This document shows positions 34,952 through 45,587 of a stretch of 64,000 bases of DNA, piece after piece; positions within the stretch are counted from its first letter, which is position 1, and each line of letters starts with the position of its first letter. The notes under the pieces were generated by a model that saw nothing but the letters and a program-made list of their open reading frames with translations, did not search any database and was not told the origin of the DNA. The stretch is from Bradyrhizobium sp. WSM471 (GTDB lineage: Bacteria > Pseudomonadota > Alphaproteobacteria > Rhizobiales > Xanthobacteraceae): the NCBI RefSeq assembly GCF_000244915.1, contig NZ_CM001442.1, forward strand, positions 5,642,001-5,706,000, given 5' to 3'. Position numbers and translations under genes: made by a program.

Positions 34952-36300
34952 GGCGCGCCCCTGATCTCGATTGGACCCGAGGACCCCGCTATTGATCTCA
35001 AGTAATCGATCATTTCATTATAGACAGCCTCAGCGCGGTAAGAGCGTTCAAACAATGAGCGGGCGTTGTTACACTTTCGCTCCAAGACGTCCCGATTCTG
35101 CTCCAGAGTCTCGAGCACAGCCACCAGGGACGCAGAACGCCCACTTTCATATTGTGCGCCGATGTCGTATTTTTGGATCAGCTCGGCGAGAGCGCCGTTG
35201 AGGCAGGAAACTGTAGCGAGCCGGCCTGAAGCGTACTCGATGGGCTTATTCGGAACATTCCCCTCGAAACCTACGCCATTTCGATATGGCGCAAGCCCGA
35301 CCTGCGAGATGCGCATTAGCGATTCGATTTCGGCCGCATTCACCCACCCGGGGACGATGAGATTCGGGGTCGTCTCTGCAGCCTCTCTGAGCTTCGCCAG
35401 ATTTTCTCCGTTTCCACACAGGACAAAACGCACGCTCGACTTCCGATCCAGCAGCAAGCGCGCGGCACTCAACACCGTCTCATAGTCAAATCTATCGCTG
35501 AGCGACCCGAAGAAGCACACAGTTAGATAGCCATCGTTAGCGACACCACGCGCGCGCCATGCGGCCGTGTAAGCCTTCGTTGTCGTATCATCAGTGTCAA
35601 GTTGGGGATACCCAAACGGAAACACGCGATCAAACATCGTTCTGCTCCGACCGGCGCGTCGCACCCCCCAAGCAACGAAATCCTCGGAATTGCCCGTGAT
35701 CCCAGCTGCCCCTCGACAGGCCTTGTTCACGACGGCCTCAAGCGGCATCAGAGCAAGCCTCGCCAAAGGCCTCGCGATTAGGGGGGCCTCCTCAGCAAAG
35801 ATGTCAGGCCATAGGTCGCGAATGTCCAGGACCACCGGTACGCTGTGCTGACGTCCGTAGTTCACAGCAGCATAAGCGAGCTCTATGGTGGGCAACGATG
35901 CGAGCACGATATCCGGCTGCTGTAGCGCCTTCGCTTGCTTTGCAAATTGGCGGGCAATCTGAAGATGATCAATCTGCCTGCTTAACGAGATGTTCTTGCG
36001 ATATCCGCACCCGTGGAGGAGTCGATATTCGATTCCGCCCGCGATCTGCGTCGTGTGACGACCGAAGCGATGACGCTTACTAAAGTGATCGAAGTCTGAC
36101 GTCCACCATGTAACGCTGTCGCCAGAGTTGGCCAACATCTTGGCAATGAGCCCTGTGCGCCAAAGACGGGCGTAGTTGCCATCGATCGGGAGTGGTTCTC
36201 CAACCGTAATCAGCCAAATCTTGAGTGGATAATGTGCGACCACTATCGTCAATTCTGGGTTAAGACCGCGCTCACCGCCGAGCGGCGGCCGGATATGCAC
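34948..36300 (-). CDS. Glycosyltransferase family 4 protein, WbuB-like
   Basis: Up to 450 residues. The family opening is KIWLITVGEPLPIDG at residue ~27, so the true start may be shorter (GTG 36243); no strong ribosome site decides it. Further landmarks are VPVVLDIRDLWPDIF, the UDP-sugar loop FVLCGNGENL, and EGNVPNKPIEYASGR near the active site. WbuB-type enzymes add a FucNAc or related amino sugar to a priming residue, fitting the dehydratase of this locus. It is followed by the other GT4 gene with a 4-base overlap. Confidence 0.88.
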   Translation of the reverse strand: MHIRPPLGGERGLNPELTIVVAHYPLKIWLITVGEPLPIDGNYARLWRTGLIAKMLANSGDSVTWWTSDFDHFSKRHRFGRHTTQIAGGIEYRLLHGCGYRKNISLSRQIDHLQIARQFAKQAKALQQPDIVLASLPTIELAYAAVNYGRQHSVPVVLDIRDLWPDIFAEEAPLIARPLARLALMPLEAVVNKACRGAAGITGNSEDFVAWGVRRAGRSRTMFDRVFPFGYPQLDTDDTTTKAYTAAWRARGVANDGYLTVCFFGSLSDRFDYETVLSAARLLLDRKSSVRFVLCGNGENLAKLREAAETTPNLIVPGWVNAAEIESLMRISQVGLAPYRNGVGFEGNVPNKPIEYASGRLATVSCLNGALAELIQKYDIGAQYESGRSASLVAVLETLEQNRDVLERKCNNARSLFERSYRAEAVYNEMIDYLRSIAGSSGPIEIRGAP

Positions 36301-36493
36301 GCCATGCCAACTTTGGGAGCCGTTTTGCGCAGCAAAGCGGCGACGATTCTTTTGCTATTGACGGAGCAGATGTACTGCCCCAGTGCACAGTTCATGTCGA
36401 TCCTTTCTGCGAATGCAAACGAAATAACAATCCAACTAGGACCGTCGATCGGATTCCATATTTGAAATGGAAAGACCGAGCACCACCGCAATG

Positions 36494-37801
36494 TCACGCC
36501 TTGATGATGTTCTCCGCAGGCTCAAGAAACTTTCCTCGACAATCGACTAGGAGCCGAGATTTTGCCTTTATGAACTCATAGTCGAACTTATCGTGATCAG
36601 TGGCGAGAACAATGCAATCGAAAGATTTGACGCTCTCTTCCGTGAGAACGGTACTCGTGAGATCGAAGTGGTGCTCACGCATGCGTGGAAAAACGGGCAC
36701 ATGCGGATCGCTATATGCAACCACCGCCCCTAGATACCGCATCTTTTCCATCAGGAACACCGACGGTGATTCTCGAACATCATCCACGTTCTTCTTGTAC
36801 GCGATACCGAGAACCAGAACTTTGCTTCCGTTGATTGCCTTACGCCTCTGGTTTAGCGCTGTGACAATCTTTCCCACAACATAATCTGGCATCGACGAGT
36901 TGATTTCGCCTGCAAGCTCGATGAATCGAGTATGCATACCATACTCGCGGGCCTTCCAAGTGAGATAGAAGGGATCGATGGGGATACAGTGTCCGCCAAT
37001 TCCGGGGCCGGGCTGATATGGGACAAAGCCGAACGGCTTAGTCGCGGCAGCCCGAATGACCTCGTGAATGTCAATGCCCATTTTATCCGCAAGAATCTTC
37101 ATCTCGTTCACCAGACCGATATTGACGGACCGATGAATGTTCTCGAGCAGTTTTGTTAGCTCCGCAACGCGCGTTGAACTTACAGGAACGACCTTGTCAA
37201 TAATCGCTCCATACAGCTCAAGTCCGGCCTCCAGACATCTTGCGGTATGCCCTCCGCAAATTTTGGGGATTGTTTGCGTAGAAAAATTCTTGTTGCCGGG
37301 ATCTTCACGTTCAGGCGAAAAGACAAGATAAATGTCTTGACCAACCACCAATCCTTGCTGCTCGATGCGGGGCTTCAGTTCTTCGTCCGTCGTACCGGGA
37401 TAGGTCGTACTTTCTAAGGAGACGATCATTCCAGGATGCAAAAAGGGCAACAGACCTTCGATTGTACCGATAACGAAGCTGAGGTCTGGCTCCCGATACT
37501 TGTTGAGCGGCGTCGGCACACAAAGAATGAGAGCATCAACACGAGAAGCCTGAGCGAATTCTGAGGTTGGCTCGAAATAACGGCCAATGACATTTGTTAT
37601 ACGTTGAGGCTCAATATGTTCGATGTAGGATTCGCCGCGGGCCAGAATGTCGATTTTCGTTGGGTCGATATCAAGCCCAATGACCTTGTAGCCAACTTCG
37701 CAGAACCTGAGCGCCAACGGTAAGCCGACATAGCCCAAACCAACGATTCCTATAACGGCCCTCTTAGACCTCAACCTCTCAATTAGCTGCATGTCGCGCA
37801 T
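36494..37801 (-). CDS. wbpA: UDP-N-acetylglucosamine 6-dehydrogenase-like nucleotide-sugar dehydrogenase
   Basis: 435 residues from ATG 37801, 8 bases after the methyltransferase stop. NAD-binding [15 protein letters not shown] is near the N-terminus. The catalytic Cys lies in [17 protein letters not shown], and the C-domain has [19 protein letters not shown]. Length and motifs fit the WbpA/TviB/WecC group, which oxidise UDP-HexNAc to the uronic acid. The partner enzymes of the WbpBDE path to 2,3-diamino uronic acids (oxidoreductase, acetyltransferase) are absent, so the product may be a simple HexNAcA. Symbol is by family similarity. Confidence 0.9.
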   Translation of the reverse strand: MRDMQLIERLRSKRAVIGIVGLGYVGLPLALRFCEVGYKVIGLDIDPTKIDILARGESYIEHIEPQRITNVIGRYFEPTSEFAQASRVDALILCVPTPLNKYREPDLSFVIGTIEGLLPFLHPGMIVSLESTTYPGTTDEELKPRIEQQGLVVGQDIYLVFSPEREDPGNKNFSTQTIPKICGGHTARCLEAGLELYGAIIDKVVPVSSTRVAELTKLLENIHRSVNIGLVNEMKILADKMGIDIHEVIRAAATKPFGFVPYQPGPGIGGHCIPIDPFYLTWKAREYGMHTRFIELAGEINSSMPDYVVGKIVTALNQRRKAINGSKVLVLGIAYKKNVDDVRESPSVFLMEKMRYLGAVVAYSDPHVPVFPRMREHHFDLTSTVLTEESVKSFDCIVLATDHDKFDYEFIKAKSRLLVDCRGKFLEPAENIIKA

Positions 37802-37809
37802 ATCTTTGG

Positions 37810-38583
37810 CTACAACGAGGTAGCTGCGCAATAGAGCACTTTGTGAATTCGATCTGGTTTGGTTGCATCGATCTGCTCCGGCGGGTGATAAGAAACAAGG
37901 TTCTCGATAACTGAGTCAGGCATTGGCACCATCTGACCAAATACAAATCGCTTCAGCAGTTTCTTGCTCTGCATCGTCGCGGGCATTAAGTTCAGATCAA
38001 CAGCAATTTTCTTGATCGGCCTAAGTAGTTTCTGCCTAAATGAGATCTGATCCACTTTCAAATAACCGAAGAACAATGGTCGGAAATTCGCGGCGTCGAG
38101 CAGCTCTCTCAGACCAACAACGCCGTGGTACACGGCGCTATGGGGACTCGGATTAAAATCGTAAAGATCCCGATTAGCATTCGATATGAGCAATTGGCCG
38201 CCGGGTCTCAAAACGCGTTTGGCCTCGGCCATGAACCTCTCGGCTGATGAAACGTAGTAAAGCGCCTCAAAGATGATGACCGTATCGAAACTCGCATCTC
38301 CGTACGGCAAGTCCTGAGCATCGAAGACTCTTAATTCAACGTCACTCCCAGCATGCTGCTGCGCGCGTGCAAGGATCTCCGGTGACAGATCACCCGCCGT
38401 GACCGATCGCGCTCGTTGCGCGAGATATCGAAGGCCAGGTCCCGCACCACAGGCAACTTCGAGCACATCCCGATTTTGAACATACTGGGCTGCCCAATAG
38501 TAACGATGACAAAGACGTTCCAGCTGCTCCTGGGAAATTTCTTCTCCGGGCAGCTCTGTAACTTCAAGGAAATGTTTTGTCAT
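37810..38583 (-). CDS. Class I SAM-dependent methyltransferase
   Basis: 257 residues. AdoMet motif I is [16 protein letters not shown], followed by AGDLSPEIL, then [14 protein letters not shown] and [15 protein letters not shown]. The acceptor is not visible; in this locus it likely methylates a sugar hydroxyl or a lipid-linked intermediate. It is the first gene of the minus-strand unit with the wbpA-like gene. The 430-base gap upstream is the probable promoter region. Confidence 0.85.
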   Translation of the reverse strand: MTKHFLEVTELPGEEISQEQLERLCHRYYWAAQYVQNRDVLEVACGAGPGLRYLAQRARSVTAGDLSPEILARAQQHAGSDVELRVFDAQDLPYGDASFDTVIIFEALYYVSSAERFMAEAKRVLRPGGQLLISNANRDLYDFNPSPHSAVYHGVVGLRELLDAANFRPLFFGYLKVDQISFRQKLLRPIKKIAVDLNLMPATMQSKKLLKRFVFGQMVPMPDSVIENLVSYHPPEQIDATKPDRIHKVLYCAATSL

Positions 38584-39008
38584 ACTTGCGGGCTGCAGTG
38601 CTGTCTCGAGGGCTCAAGCTGCAAATGTTCAACCTACGTTGACACAACCGCGACGGTACGCTGATTAGTCAATCGCGGTACAGCTGAGTTCCCGCCTATC
38701 GGGCATCGCCCAAGAAACGTGCGATTGAGGCGCCCTCTTGTTTTCTCACTTTGCACTGGAGCTACACTACCCCAGACTATGAGCTTGGGCGCGACGCCCC
38801 GCTGTTCGCGTTAGTGCGCATATGTCAGAGCCGCCTCAACGGTGTCAAGCAGCATTTTTCAGCGGCTCAGGAAGCAGGAACAGATTAGACAAACCAGACA
38901 CTTGCCCTAGGTTACGGGTCGGCTCCACCTGCTTTACGTTCGAGTACTATCCCATTATCTCGGTATTGGCTGGCCGAGGCCAAGTGCACGAGCAAGAGTG
39001 GAAAACGG
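38584..39008. other. Divergent intergenic region
   Basis: About 425 bases between the minus-strand methyltransferase and the plus-strand DUF2061 gene. It should hold promoters for both. No consensus boxes were strong enough to call. Confidence 0.4.
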
Positions 39009-39233
39009 ATGAGTTCCTTCAACAAACACGAGGCACATGTACGATCCCTCTTAAAGGCGATCAGCTGGCGCCTCGCCGGGTCTTTGGACACATTCGTGAT
39101 TAGCTTTATCGTAACCGGCAAGGCGGGCCTTGCGAGCGCGATCGCTTCAGTAGAAGTGGTAACAAAAATTTTCCTCTACTATTTTCACGAACGTGCTTGG
39201 GCCTTAATTCCATGGGGAAGGAAAAAAGACTAG
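39009..39233 (+). CDS. DUF2061 small membrane protein
   Basis: 74 residues. HVRSLLKAISWRLAGSLDTF, then a span with FIVTGKAGLASAIASVE and the ending LYYFHERAWALIPWGRKK are the hallmarks of DUF2061. This family is frequently encoded next to cysN/cysC or sulfate-assimilation genes, and a cysD-cysNC unit lies ~6 kb to the right. The function is not proven; a helper role in sulfate activation or transport is inferred. Its stop overlaps that of the convergent flippase gene. Confidence 0.88.
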   Translation: MSSFNKHEAHVRSLLKAISWRLAGSLDTFVISFIVTGKAGLASAIASVEVVTKIFLYYFHERAWALIPWGRKKD

Positions 39234-40714
39234 TGCATCAGCCGATCGAGCCAGGCTGAGATGGGCCGCTGCAATGAGTTCCTGCAGATAGACTGGTCCC
39301 GCAAACTCTCGACCAGCAGGAATGACAAGAGCCCGATCAGTCCTACTAGACCCGCACCGAATAGAGAGGCCCAATCTAGCCACAATTTCGTCGCTACCGC
39401 GGCACCTATCATCGACAATCCGGCGGCGCAGAGCCAAGCGCTTGAGCGCCAGGGGAAGACAAACCCACCAAGTCGACTCAGATAAGCCGCACTCGCCGAA
39501 ATTACGACCAGACTAGAAGCCGACATAGCTATAGCTACGGCAATCAGGCCGATCGGCAAAATACAAAAATATACAATCACAAGATTGAGCAACAAGCCGG
39601 CCAACCTAACGACCACACTGAATCGCGAGCTAACCATGAAGGTCGCAAAGCTGAGTAACTGTTCAAGGCCCATTAGCAAAATGGTCACGATCAACGCCCA
39701 CATCAACGTTGGCTCAGGATTGAAATCACCGTGGATAAGCAGGCTCGCCGCGAGGTCATAGAATAAACCCAATGCAACAGCTACGGGGATCGTTAGAAAG
39801 AGATAATGCTCAATCGTCGCGGTCAAAATTGAAACCGCTCTATTGGCGCTCCCGGCGTTCCATGCAGCATTCATGTGGGGTATCGCGGTGAAATTTATCA
39901 CCAATGCGCTCAAGCTAACAATCGATGCCAGCGAATAATTCGCGGAGTAGAGCCCAAGCGACGATAGCCCAAGTATATGGACAATCGCAAAACGACCAAG
40001 CGAGGCATTCGCCCACGCCAGATTTGACGATAAGACAATGCCGCCGGAGTGCAGAAAAGCCTTCGTCCAGAACCCATTCAAAGTTGAAACAGTGGCTGCC
40101 CTCAGTGTCGGCAAAACGTGAACAAAATAGACAGCAGCTACAACGAGCAGATTGCTTACGGACAAAAGCCACAGCAACCCTGCCAAGTCGAAGCCGGCCA
40201 ACAGCCCTCCCCACATCAAGAGCAATCGCACTGCGCTCTTGGCAGAGTAGTATAGTGAGCACAGCGTGAGACGGCTGTCCGCCCGTAAAAATCCAATGAC
40301 AAGTATTTCAAAGAGACTTTCTGTGACCATGAACACAGATGCCGCAATAATCGCGTGAGCGGCCGATCGATCGCCGAAGATCAAATCGCCGAGCTGATTA
40401 GGAAATGTCAGGGCCAATGCAACGCAGATGATGCCATTTGATATGACGATCAAAAGCACTCCGTTCAGGATCCGCCGTATATCGCCGCGCTTGGATCCTG
40501 GCACATATTGCGAGAGGGAATGGAAAAAGCCAAAAGATAGAATATTCGACATCAGCGCAAATGTGGTTAGAACCTGAGTCCAAGCGCCGAACGCCCAACG
40601 GTCCATATTTGCTGTTAAAATGGGGAGAAGAGCCACGCCCACAAGCCGGTCGACGACCACTGCCACGCCATAGATCAGCGTATCTCGCCTTAGTGAAGGC
40701 AAACGGTTTTGCAT
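39230..40714 (-). CDS. wzx: Polysaccharide flippase, Wzx/MATE-like (oligosaccharide flippase family)
   Basis: 494 residues with 12-14 predicted membrane segments and no large soluble domain, as in Wzx. The N-terminus LRRDTLIYGVAVVVDRLVGVALLPIL is typical of the Polysacc_synt family, and the mid-part YSANYSLASIVSLSALV matches the usual flippase layout. It should move undecaprenyl-linked repeat units across the inner membrane before polymerisation. The 183-base gap upstream, shared with a divergent methyltransferase, is the likely promoter. Confidence 0.88.
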   Translation of the reverse strand: MQNRLPSLRRDTLIYGVAVVVDRLVGVALLPILTANMDRWAFGAWTQVLTTFALMSNILSFGFFHSLSQYVPGSKRGDIRRILNGVLLIVISNGIICVALALTFPNQLGDLIFGDRSAAHAIIAASVFMVTESLFEILVIGFLRADSRLTLCSLYYSAKSAVRLLLMWGGLLAGFDLAGLLWLLSVSNLLVVAAVYFVHVLPTLRAATVSTLNGFWTKAFLHSGGIVLSSNLAWANASLGRFAIVHILGLSSLGLYSANYSLASIVSLSALVINFTAIPHMNAAWNAGSANRAVSILTATIEHYLFLTIPVAVALGLFYDLAASLLIHGDFNPEPTLMWALIVTILLMGLEQLLSFATFMVSSRFSVVVRLAGLLLNLVIVYFCILPIGLIAVAIAMSASSLVVISASAAYLSRLGGFVFPWRSSAWLCAAGLSMIGAAVATKLWLDWASLFGAGLVGLIGLLSFLLVESLRDQSICRNSLQRPISAWLDRLMH

Positions 40715-40897
40715 CCGCTTGGCCTAACAGACCTTTCACAAGGATCAAAGCTCGTGCTTTCGGCTGATCAAAAGGCGCTTTGGCACAACTACCGCTATAA
40801 AGCTGCGACTCGGCTTGGCTTATCGGTTCCAAAAGGGTAACAGATATCCAACTTAGATCAATCCTTGGTTGCGACACTGATCGCCCTCGACTAATGG

Positions 40898-41641
40898 GTG
40901 TCGCACCTTCTAGGAACACCAGCTACTTCTAGGAAACCGGGCTACGTGCGTCTACTTCGTATCATTGCCTATTGGCTCGATCATAGTCCGTTGGCGCGGC
41001 TTTGGCAGCTCGCCAAGTGGCGGGTTAAGTATTTGATAGGTCGCGTACCCGACTTTGCAACGCAAATCCGACAGCCCCATCGTCTGATACTCCGAGACAT
41101 TGTACTGGGATTGAAGCCAGCATCGGTGTTAGAGATCGGCTGCGGTATGGGACCGAACCTATTCCTCCTATGGCAGGCGGATCACGGGCTAACCCTAACT
41201 GGTATGGACCCGAGTCGAGTAGCGATCGACGGAGCTGGCGCGGAGATGCGGCAGCGCGAGGCGAGTTCGATAGGCCTCGAAGTCGGCGCCGCAGATCAAC
41301 TTTGCTGCTTGCCTGACAGCTCCGCCGATGTAGTCCTTGCAGATGCTGTCCTGATGTACATTCCACCCGATTTAATTGCCAAAACTCTTGCAGAGATGTT
41401 GCGGGTCTCGCGTTTTGGAGTCGTTTTGAGCACTTGGCATTTTGATGGATCGGTCGACAAAGGTCCAGAAGCAGTCCAAACAGTGCATTACGACGAGGAG
41501 ACTTGGGTATACGACTATCGCCGATTGCTCGCTACTACACCCGCAATCAAGGTTGAGATATCACCCTACCCGGCGGACGTCTGGCGGGACAAGCGCTGGA
41601 ACCGTTATGGCGCGATCGTTATGATACAACACGATCGGTAA
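40898..41641 (+). CDS. Class I SAM-dependent methyltransferase
   Basis: 247 residues. Motif I VLEIGCGMGPNLFLLWQ is followed by LTGMDPSRVAIDGAG, VLADAVLMYIPPDLI and a late strand ending in IVMIQHDR. The ~55-residue N-terminal arm is basic. It is the second methyltransferase of the locus and not closely similar to the first. GTG 40898 is the assigned start; no strong ribosome site is seen. A methylated residue in the surface polymer is the simplest role. Confidence 0.82.
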   Translation: MSHLLGTPATSRKPGYVRLLRIIAYWLDHSPLARLWQLAKWRVKYLIGRVPDFATQIRQPHRLILRDIVLGLKPASVLEIGCGMGPNLFLLWQADHGLTLTGMDPSRVAIDGAGAEMRQREASSIGLEVGAADQLCCLPDSSADVVLADAVLMYIPPDLIAKTLAEMLRVSRFGVVLSTWHFDGSVDKGPEAVQTVHYDEETWVYDYRRLLATTPAIKVEISPYPADVWRDKRWNRYGAIVMIQHDR

Positions 41642-41796
41642 CCTCCGTTTTTGGACAAAGCGGCCTGACAGTTGGACCAGCGCGGCCGAAATTTTCCGGA
41701 GCCATTGGGCCGAGCTCTACGAAAGCTCACGGACTCGCGCGCAAGACCGCAATGCGTGGTTTTGAGCAAGCAATGCGTTTCGTGATTTAACGTACA

Positions 41797-42750
41797 CTAG
41801 CGAAGCCACGCATCCAGATTGCGACCAATTCGATGCTGCAAAGCTTCGACGTCGCCGCGATAGAAGTCGAGAAATTGAACCTTGACGTCATCCGGCATAG
41901 GTAGCTTCTCCGTATTCCAGATCAGAAGCCGCTGCTTTAGGCTCTGTAACGCCTTCTGTGGAACAACTCGGCGCATCAAACTTTTCAGGCCATATTGCCT
42001 GCGGAGGAGCAGTTCGTGAAGCCACTCATTGCGTAATCTTCCCGAGACATTGTAAGTCGTCGAAGTGTCAGGCACAAAGTCATCCGCGACACCAATGTGT
42101 GCGTACATTTCCCTGCAGACGGCCCCCGCGCTCCTGCTGAGGTCGTCAGCCAATATGATTTTGAGACTGTCCCCGCCGAACGCATCTTGCCAAGCCGCGA
42201 CTTGAGCGGCATAGTTACCAAAGCCACGATAATCATATGAGGGATGCCAACCTGCCGATAGTCGCTTCTGAATGGTCGAATCGGCAGTTGCGATCTCGAA
42301 TGGCAGCGTTTCGTAACCGTCACGAACGAACATCCAGTAATGCGACCAAATGCGTGCGATCGGATTGCGCAAAACCACTATGAATTTCAGTGAGTTCGCA
42401 CGTTGGCGGTAGGTCGCACGAATATTATGGATTGTCGCATTGTGAAGATAAAGATATTCGGGCGTCGCTTCGCCCACCCTTTGCCCGGCCGTGGCCGGAT
42501 CGAACAGTGCCGTGTAATCTGTTAAGTCGCTAATGACACCTGACCACATATCGGGAAAGGGCGCGGCTGGATTTTTGGCCGTCGCTTGACGACCCGCGAA
42601 ACATAGGAAGCCCGGCTCTTTAAAGGTTCTCGGAACGAATATCTCTGGATGCTGGGCGAGATAGAAAAACAGCGACGTCGTGCCGCTTTTTGCTGCACCA
42701 ATAACGAGAAAATCCGGAATGTTCTGGGGATGGCCCGGGGACAATTTCAT
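41797..42750 (-). CDS. PAPS-dependent sulfotransferase
   Basis: 317 residues from ATG 42750. The 5'-phosphosulfate loop is IGAAKSGTTSLFFYLAQHP near residues 15-35, and the 3'-phosphate site is VVLRNPIARIWSHYW at ~120-135. Both are diagnostic of the sulfotransferase fold. It transfers sulfate from PAPS to an acceptor, most likely a sugar of the surface polymer made here. Genes for making PAPS (cysD, cysNC) and clearing PAP (cysQ) begin 2 kb away. It is divergent from the ligase gene at 42962. Confidence 0.9.
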   Translation of the reverse strand: MKLSPGHPQNIPDFLVIGAAKSGTTSLFFYLAQHPEIFVPRTFKEPGFLCFAGRQATAKNPAAPFPDMWSGVISDLTDYTALFDPATAGQRVGEATPEYLYLHNATIHNIRATYRQRANSLKFIVVLRNPIARIWSHYWMFVRDGYETLPFEIATADSTIQKRLSAGWHPSYDYRGFGNYAAQVAAWQDAFGGDSLKIILADDLSRSAGAVCREMYAHIGVADDFVPDTSTTYNVSGRLRNEWLHELLLRRQYGLKSLMRRVVPQKALQSLKQRLLIWNTEKLPMPDDVKVQFLDFYRGDVEALQHRIGRNLDAWLR

Positions 42751-42961
42751 GAGCACACTCGGAAAGCCCTTCCTTGAGTACCGAGAAAGGCACCTTGAGA
42801 GCTGTTTGGCCTATCAAAAGAACTACGATAAGACAAGTAAGCTCGCAATCGACCCGCTGGAGATCCGCATTTTCAGGCCAGAAGGCGAACTAGGTTCGAA
42901 GGGAGCCGAAAACTCGAGACTTCAGACTCCCAAAACTTTTGAATAGTGCGCTTGAGGTCAA

Positions 42962-44341
42962 ATGGTATCCAAGGTTGATGTTTCGCGCCCGAGCAACAAG
43001 TTACCAAGCATGAGCGCCGATCCTGCCAGTTCATCGCCAGAAATGCGTCCGTCTTTGTTACACGGCTCCAGAGTCCGGACCGATATGGCGGATTACGTTG
43101 CCTTCTTACTTGCGGCATCACTTCCATGGTCGACGTCGTTGGTTTCCATCCTGGTTGTAGTATGGCTGATAACGACCGCCCCGACGATTGATTTTGGAAC
43201 GTTCATACGATCGTTGGGACGACCGGTTTGCGCGCTGCCGATCGCGCTATTCGTCTTGGCCGTCGTGGGGACTCTGTGGTCCGACGCCCCTTGGGGTACG
43301 CGGCTTTACTACATAGGGCCGAATGCGAAACTCTTGGTCCTGCCGCTGCTGATTTACCACTTTGAGCGTTCAAGGCACGGACGACGGGTATTTATCGCCT
43401 TCTTGGCGTCCTGCACAGCGCTGCTGATGGTGTCGTGGCTATCGTATCTTAATCCTCCCTTTGTCTACAACGTGGCACGTCAGATTGGTTTTCCTTTTAA
43501 GGTCTATATCATTGGAGTACCTGTCAAAAACTACATAAGCCAAAGTCAGGAGTTTGTGCTTTGCGCGTTCGGGTTAGCAATTGCCGCGCAAAACCTGTGG
43601 GCCGCACATCATAGGAAAACTGCTATCGCAGCTATTGCGCTGGGATTTGCATTCCTCACCGATTTGCTGGTTGTAATTTCGGCTCGAACAGCTTTCGTCT
43701 CTATTCCGCTGCTGTTGGCCATTCTTCTGATTAGGCACGTTAGCCGGCGCAAATGCGTTGCTTTAGTTGTCACTGCTGGCGTGGCTATAGCCGTTCTCTG
43801 GACAGTTTCGCCTTATCTCCGAGCGCGTATGGAAAATGCGGTGACGGAGTACTCAAAATACACGAACGACAACCAGACGACTTCTTCAGGCGAGCGTCTC
43901 GAGTACTGGCGCAAATCAGTCAAATTTTTTCTGATGTCACCGTTCATCGGCCATGGAACTGGATCGATACGAGGCTTGTTCGAGCGAGATGCAGTAGGAC
44001 GGACGGGAGTTTCGGCGGAAGTGGTAGAAAATCCGCACAACCAGACGTTTTACTTCGCGATTCAGTGGGGCGTCGTTGGCGTAGGACTGCTTTATGCGAT
44101 GTGGATCGTTCACTTTTCTATTTTTCGTCACGATCAGTGGATCGCGTGGCTCGGAACGATCTTAGTAGTTCAGAACATCGTTGGTTCTATTTTCAATTCT
44201 CACATCTCCGATTTTGTCGAGGGCTGGATCTACGTTATCGGAGTTGGAGTAGCCGGTGGGATGTCAATTAAGTTCGATGCGGATGCCAAGGAGTCGCGAG
44301 AGGTCTCCGCCCCCCTCTCTGAAATGCGCGCGTCCCCGTGA
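42962..44341 (+). CDS. O-antigen ligase/polymerase family (WaaL/Wzy_C) membrane protein
   Basis: 459 residues from ATG 42962, GAGGTC just ahead. The first ~45 residues are polar, then ten to eleven spans follow. The long periplasmic loop contains SSGERLEYWRKSVKFFLMSPFIGHGTGS and later ENPHNQ, the Wzy_C signature with its conserved Arg and His. Such enzymes join undecaprenyl-linked O-antigen to lipid A-core, or polymerise it. With the Wzy-like protein at 32.4-34 kb it gives the locus two candidates; this one has the clearer ligase signature. Confidence 0.88.
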   Translation: MVSKVDVSRPSNKLPSMSADPASSSPEMRPSLLHGSRVRTDMADYVAFLLAASLPWSTSLVSILVVVWLITTAPTIDFGTFIRSLGRPVCALPIALFVLAVVGTLWSDAPWGTRLYYIGPNAKLLVLPLLIYHFERSRHGRRVFIAFLASCTALLMVSWLSYLNPPFVYNVARQIGFPFKVYIIGVPVKNYISQSQEFVLCAFGLAIAAQNLWAAHHRKTAIAAIALGFAFLTDLLVVISARTAFVSIPLLLAILLIRHVSRRKCVALVVTAGVAIAVLWTVSPYLRARMENAVTEYSKYTNDNQTTSSGERLEYWRKSVKFFLMSPFIGHGTGSIRGLFERDAVGRTGVSAEVVENPHNQTFYFAIQWGVVGVGLLYAMWIVHFSIFRHDQWIAWLGTILVVQNIVGSIFNSHISDFVEGWIYVIGVGVAGGMSIKFDADAKESREVSAPLSEMRASP

Positions 44342-44792
44342 CGCCTCGATGCGCGGAAGGACATCCGTTCGATTACCCCAAATATCTCAAGTTTTTGGCC
44401 ATAGGTTAAGAACGGCAAATAAACCGCCCGCTCAGTAGCAATTAGTTCACCCAGAAATAACAAGGCGCTTGTCGCCTGGCGGTCGCCATATGTCGATAGC
44501 AAAGGAGCTTGCGGCCAAGCCCCTGGGCGCTTATGGCGGCAACTTGAGCCTCCTGGAACGGGAACGTTGCCGCTGTTGGTAGTTGGGCGCGGCCGCTCCA
44601 ATCGGCTTCAAATGCGATGCGAGCAACCTCAAGACGATCTCAAAACCGGGATTGCGGAAAGCGTTCACGACCTATAGGGGCTAGTGGGGTGCTTGCGGTA
44701 TCCTGTAAGCAGCTTCCGGCCCTGGAAGGTGGAATAGAGTCAGCCTATTCCGGGCCTCAATTGAAAGATACCCACTTGAAGAGAAGGTCCCG
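44342..44792. other. Gap before the sulfate-activation genes
   Basis: About 450 bases with no gene supported. It must carry the promoter of cysQ-cysD-cysNC; GAAGG just ahead of 44793 is the ribosome site. No further element was recognised. Confidence 0.4.
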
Positions 44793-45587
44793 ATGGAAGA
44801 ATTTGACAGGATCGCTCGGCTATTCGGCTTGATCGCCGTCCGCGCAGGCGAGGTCATCATGAAGGATCGGGAATCTTCTGGCCGCCCTAAAATTAAGGCG
44901 GACGGCTCGCCTGTGACCGCCGCGGACCTTGAAGCTGACGAACTTATCCGATCCTGCCTTGAGCGGAACCTGTCGAACATCCCAGTGGTAAGCGAGGAGA
45001 CTAGCCCGAATGTCCTCTCGTTCGGAGCTGACCGCTTCATCCTAGTGGACCCGCTTGACGGAACGAAGGAATTCATACGGGGAGAGAGTGATTTTACAGT
45101 GAACATTGCTCTCATCGAACGCGCCACTCCTGTTGCAGGCGCAGTGTACGCTCCGGCCTTGCACCAGCTCTATATGGGCGGCACGACTGCATTCAAGCTG
45201 GACACTCGCGGAGACAATACCGCCCTCTCATTCAGCAACATGCATTCGATAAAGGTGCGAACAGCTCCCTCCCAAGGGCCGCGCGCTGTCGTCAGCCGTT
45301 CTCACCTGGACGCGGCAACGAAGGCGTGGATTGAATGCCACCAGATCAACGACTTCCGAGCTTCCGGCTCATCTCTGAAGTTCTGTATCATCGCTGAGGG
45401 CGAGGCTGATGTTTACCCTCGACTCGCGCCAACGATGGAATGGGACACGGCGGCCGGGCATGCTGTTCTTTCCGCTGCAGGCGGCAGCGTAGTCGCGCTC
45501 AACGGCTCCCCAATGCGCTATGGCAAGTTGGACTATCGAAACGGCGAATTTGTTGCTTGGGGAATGTCACCAGGATGTTCGAAATGA
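44793..45587 (+). CDS. cysQ: 3'(2'),5'-bisphosphate nucleotidase
   Basis: 264 residues of the inositol-monophosphatase superfamily. The metal-binding motifs are DPLDGTKEF at ~90-98 and [10 protein letters not shown] near residue 214; an Asp/Glu pair (SEETS) precedes them. CysQ hydrolyses PAP left by sulfotransferases, or PAPS, to AMP. It is directly followed by cysD with an ATGA overlap, giving a full production and clearance set for PAPS. Confidence 0.93.
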   Translation: MEEFDRIARLFGLIAVRAGEVIMKDRESSGRPKIKADGSPVTAADLEADELIRSCLERNLSNIPVVSEETSPNVLSFGADRFILVDPLDGTKEFIRGESDFTVNIALIERATPVAGAVYAPALHQLYMGGTTAFKLDTRGDNTALSFSNMHSIKVRTAPSQGPRAVVSRSHLDAATKAWIECHQINDFRASGSSLKFCIIAEGEADVYPRLAPTMEWDTAAGHAVLSAAGGSVVALNGSPMRYGKLDYRNGEFVAWGMSPGCSK

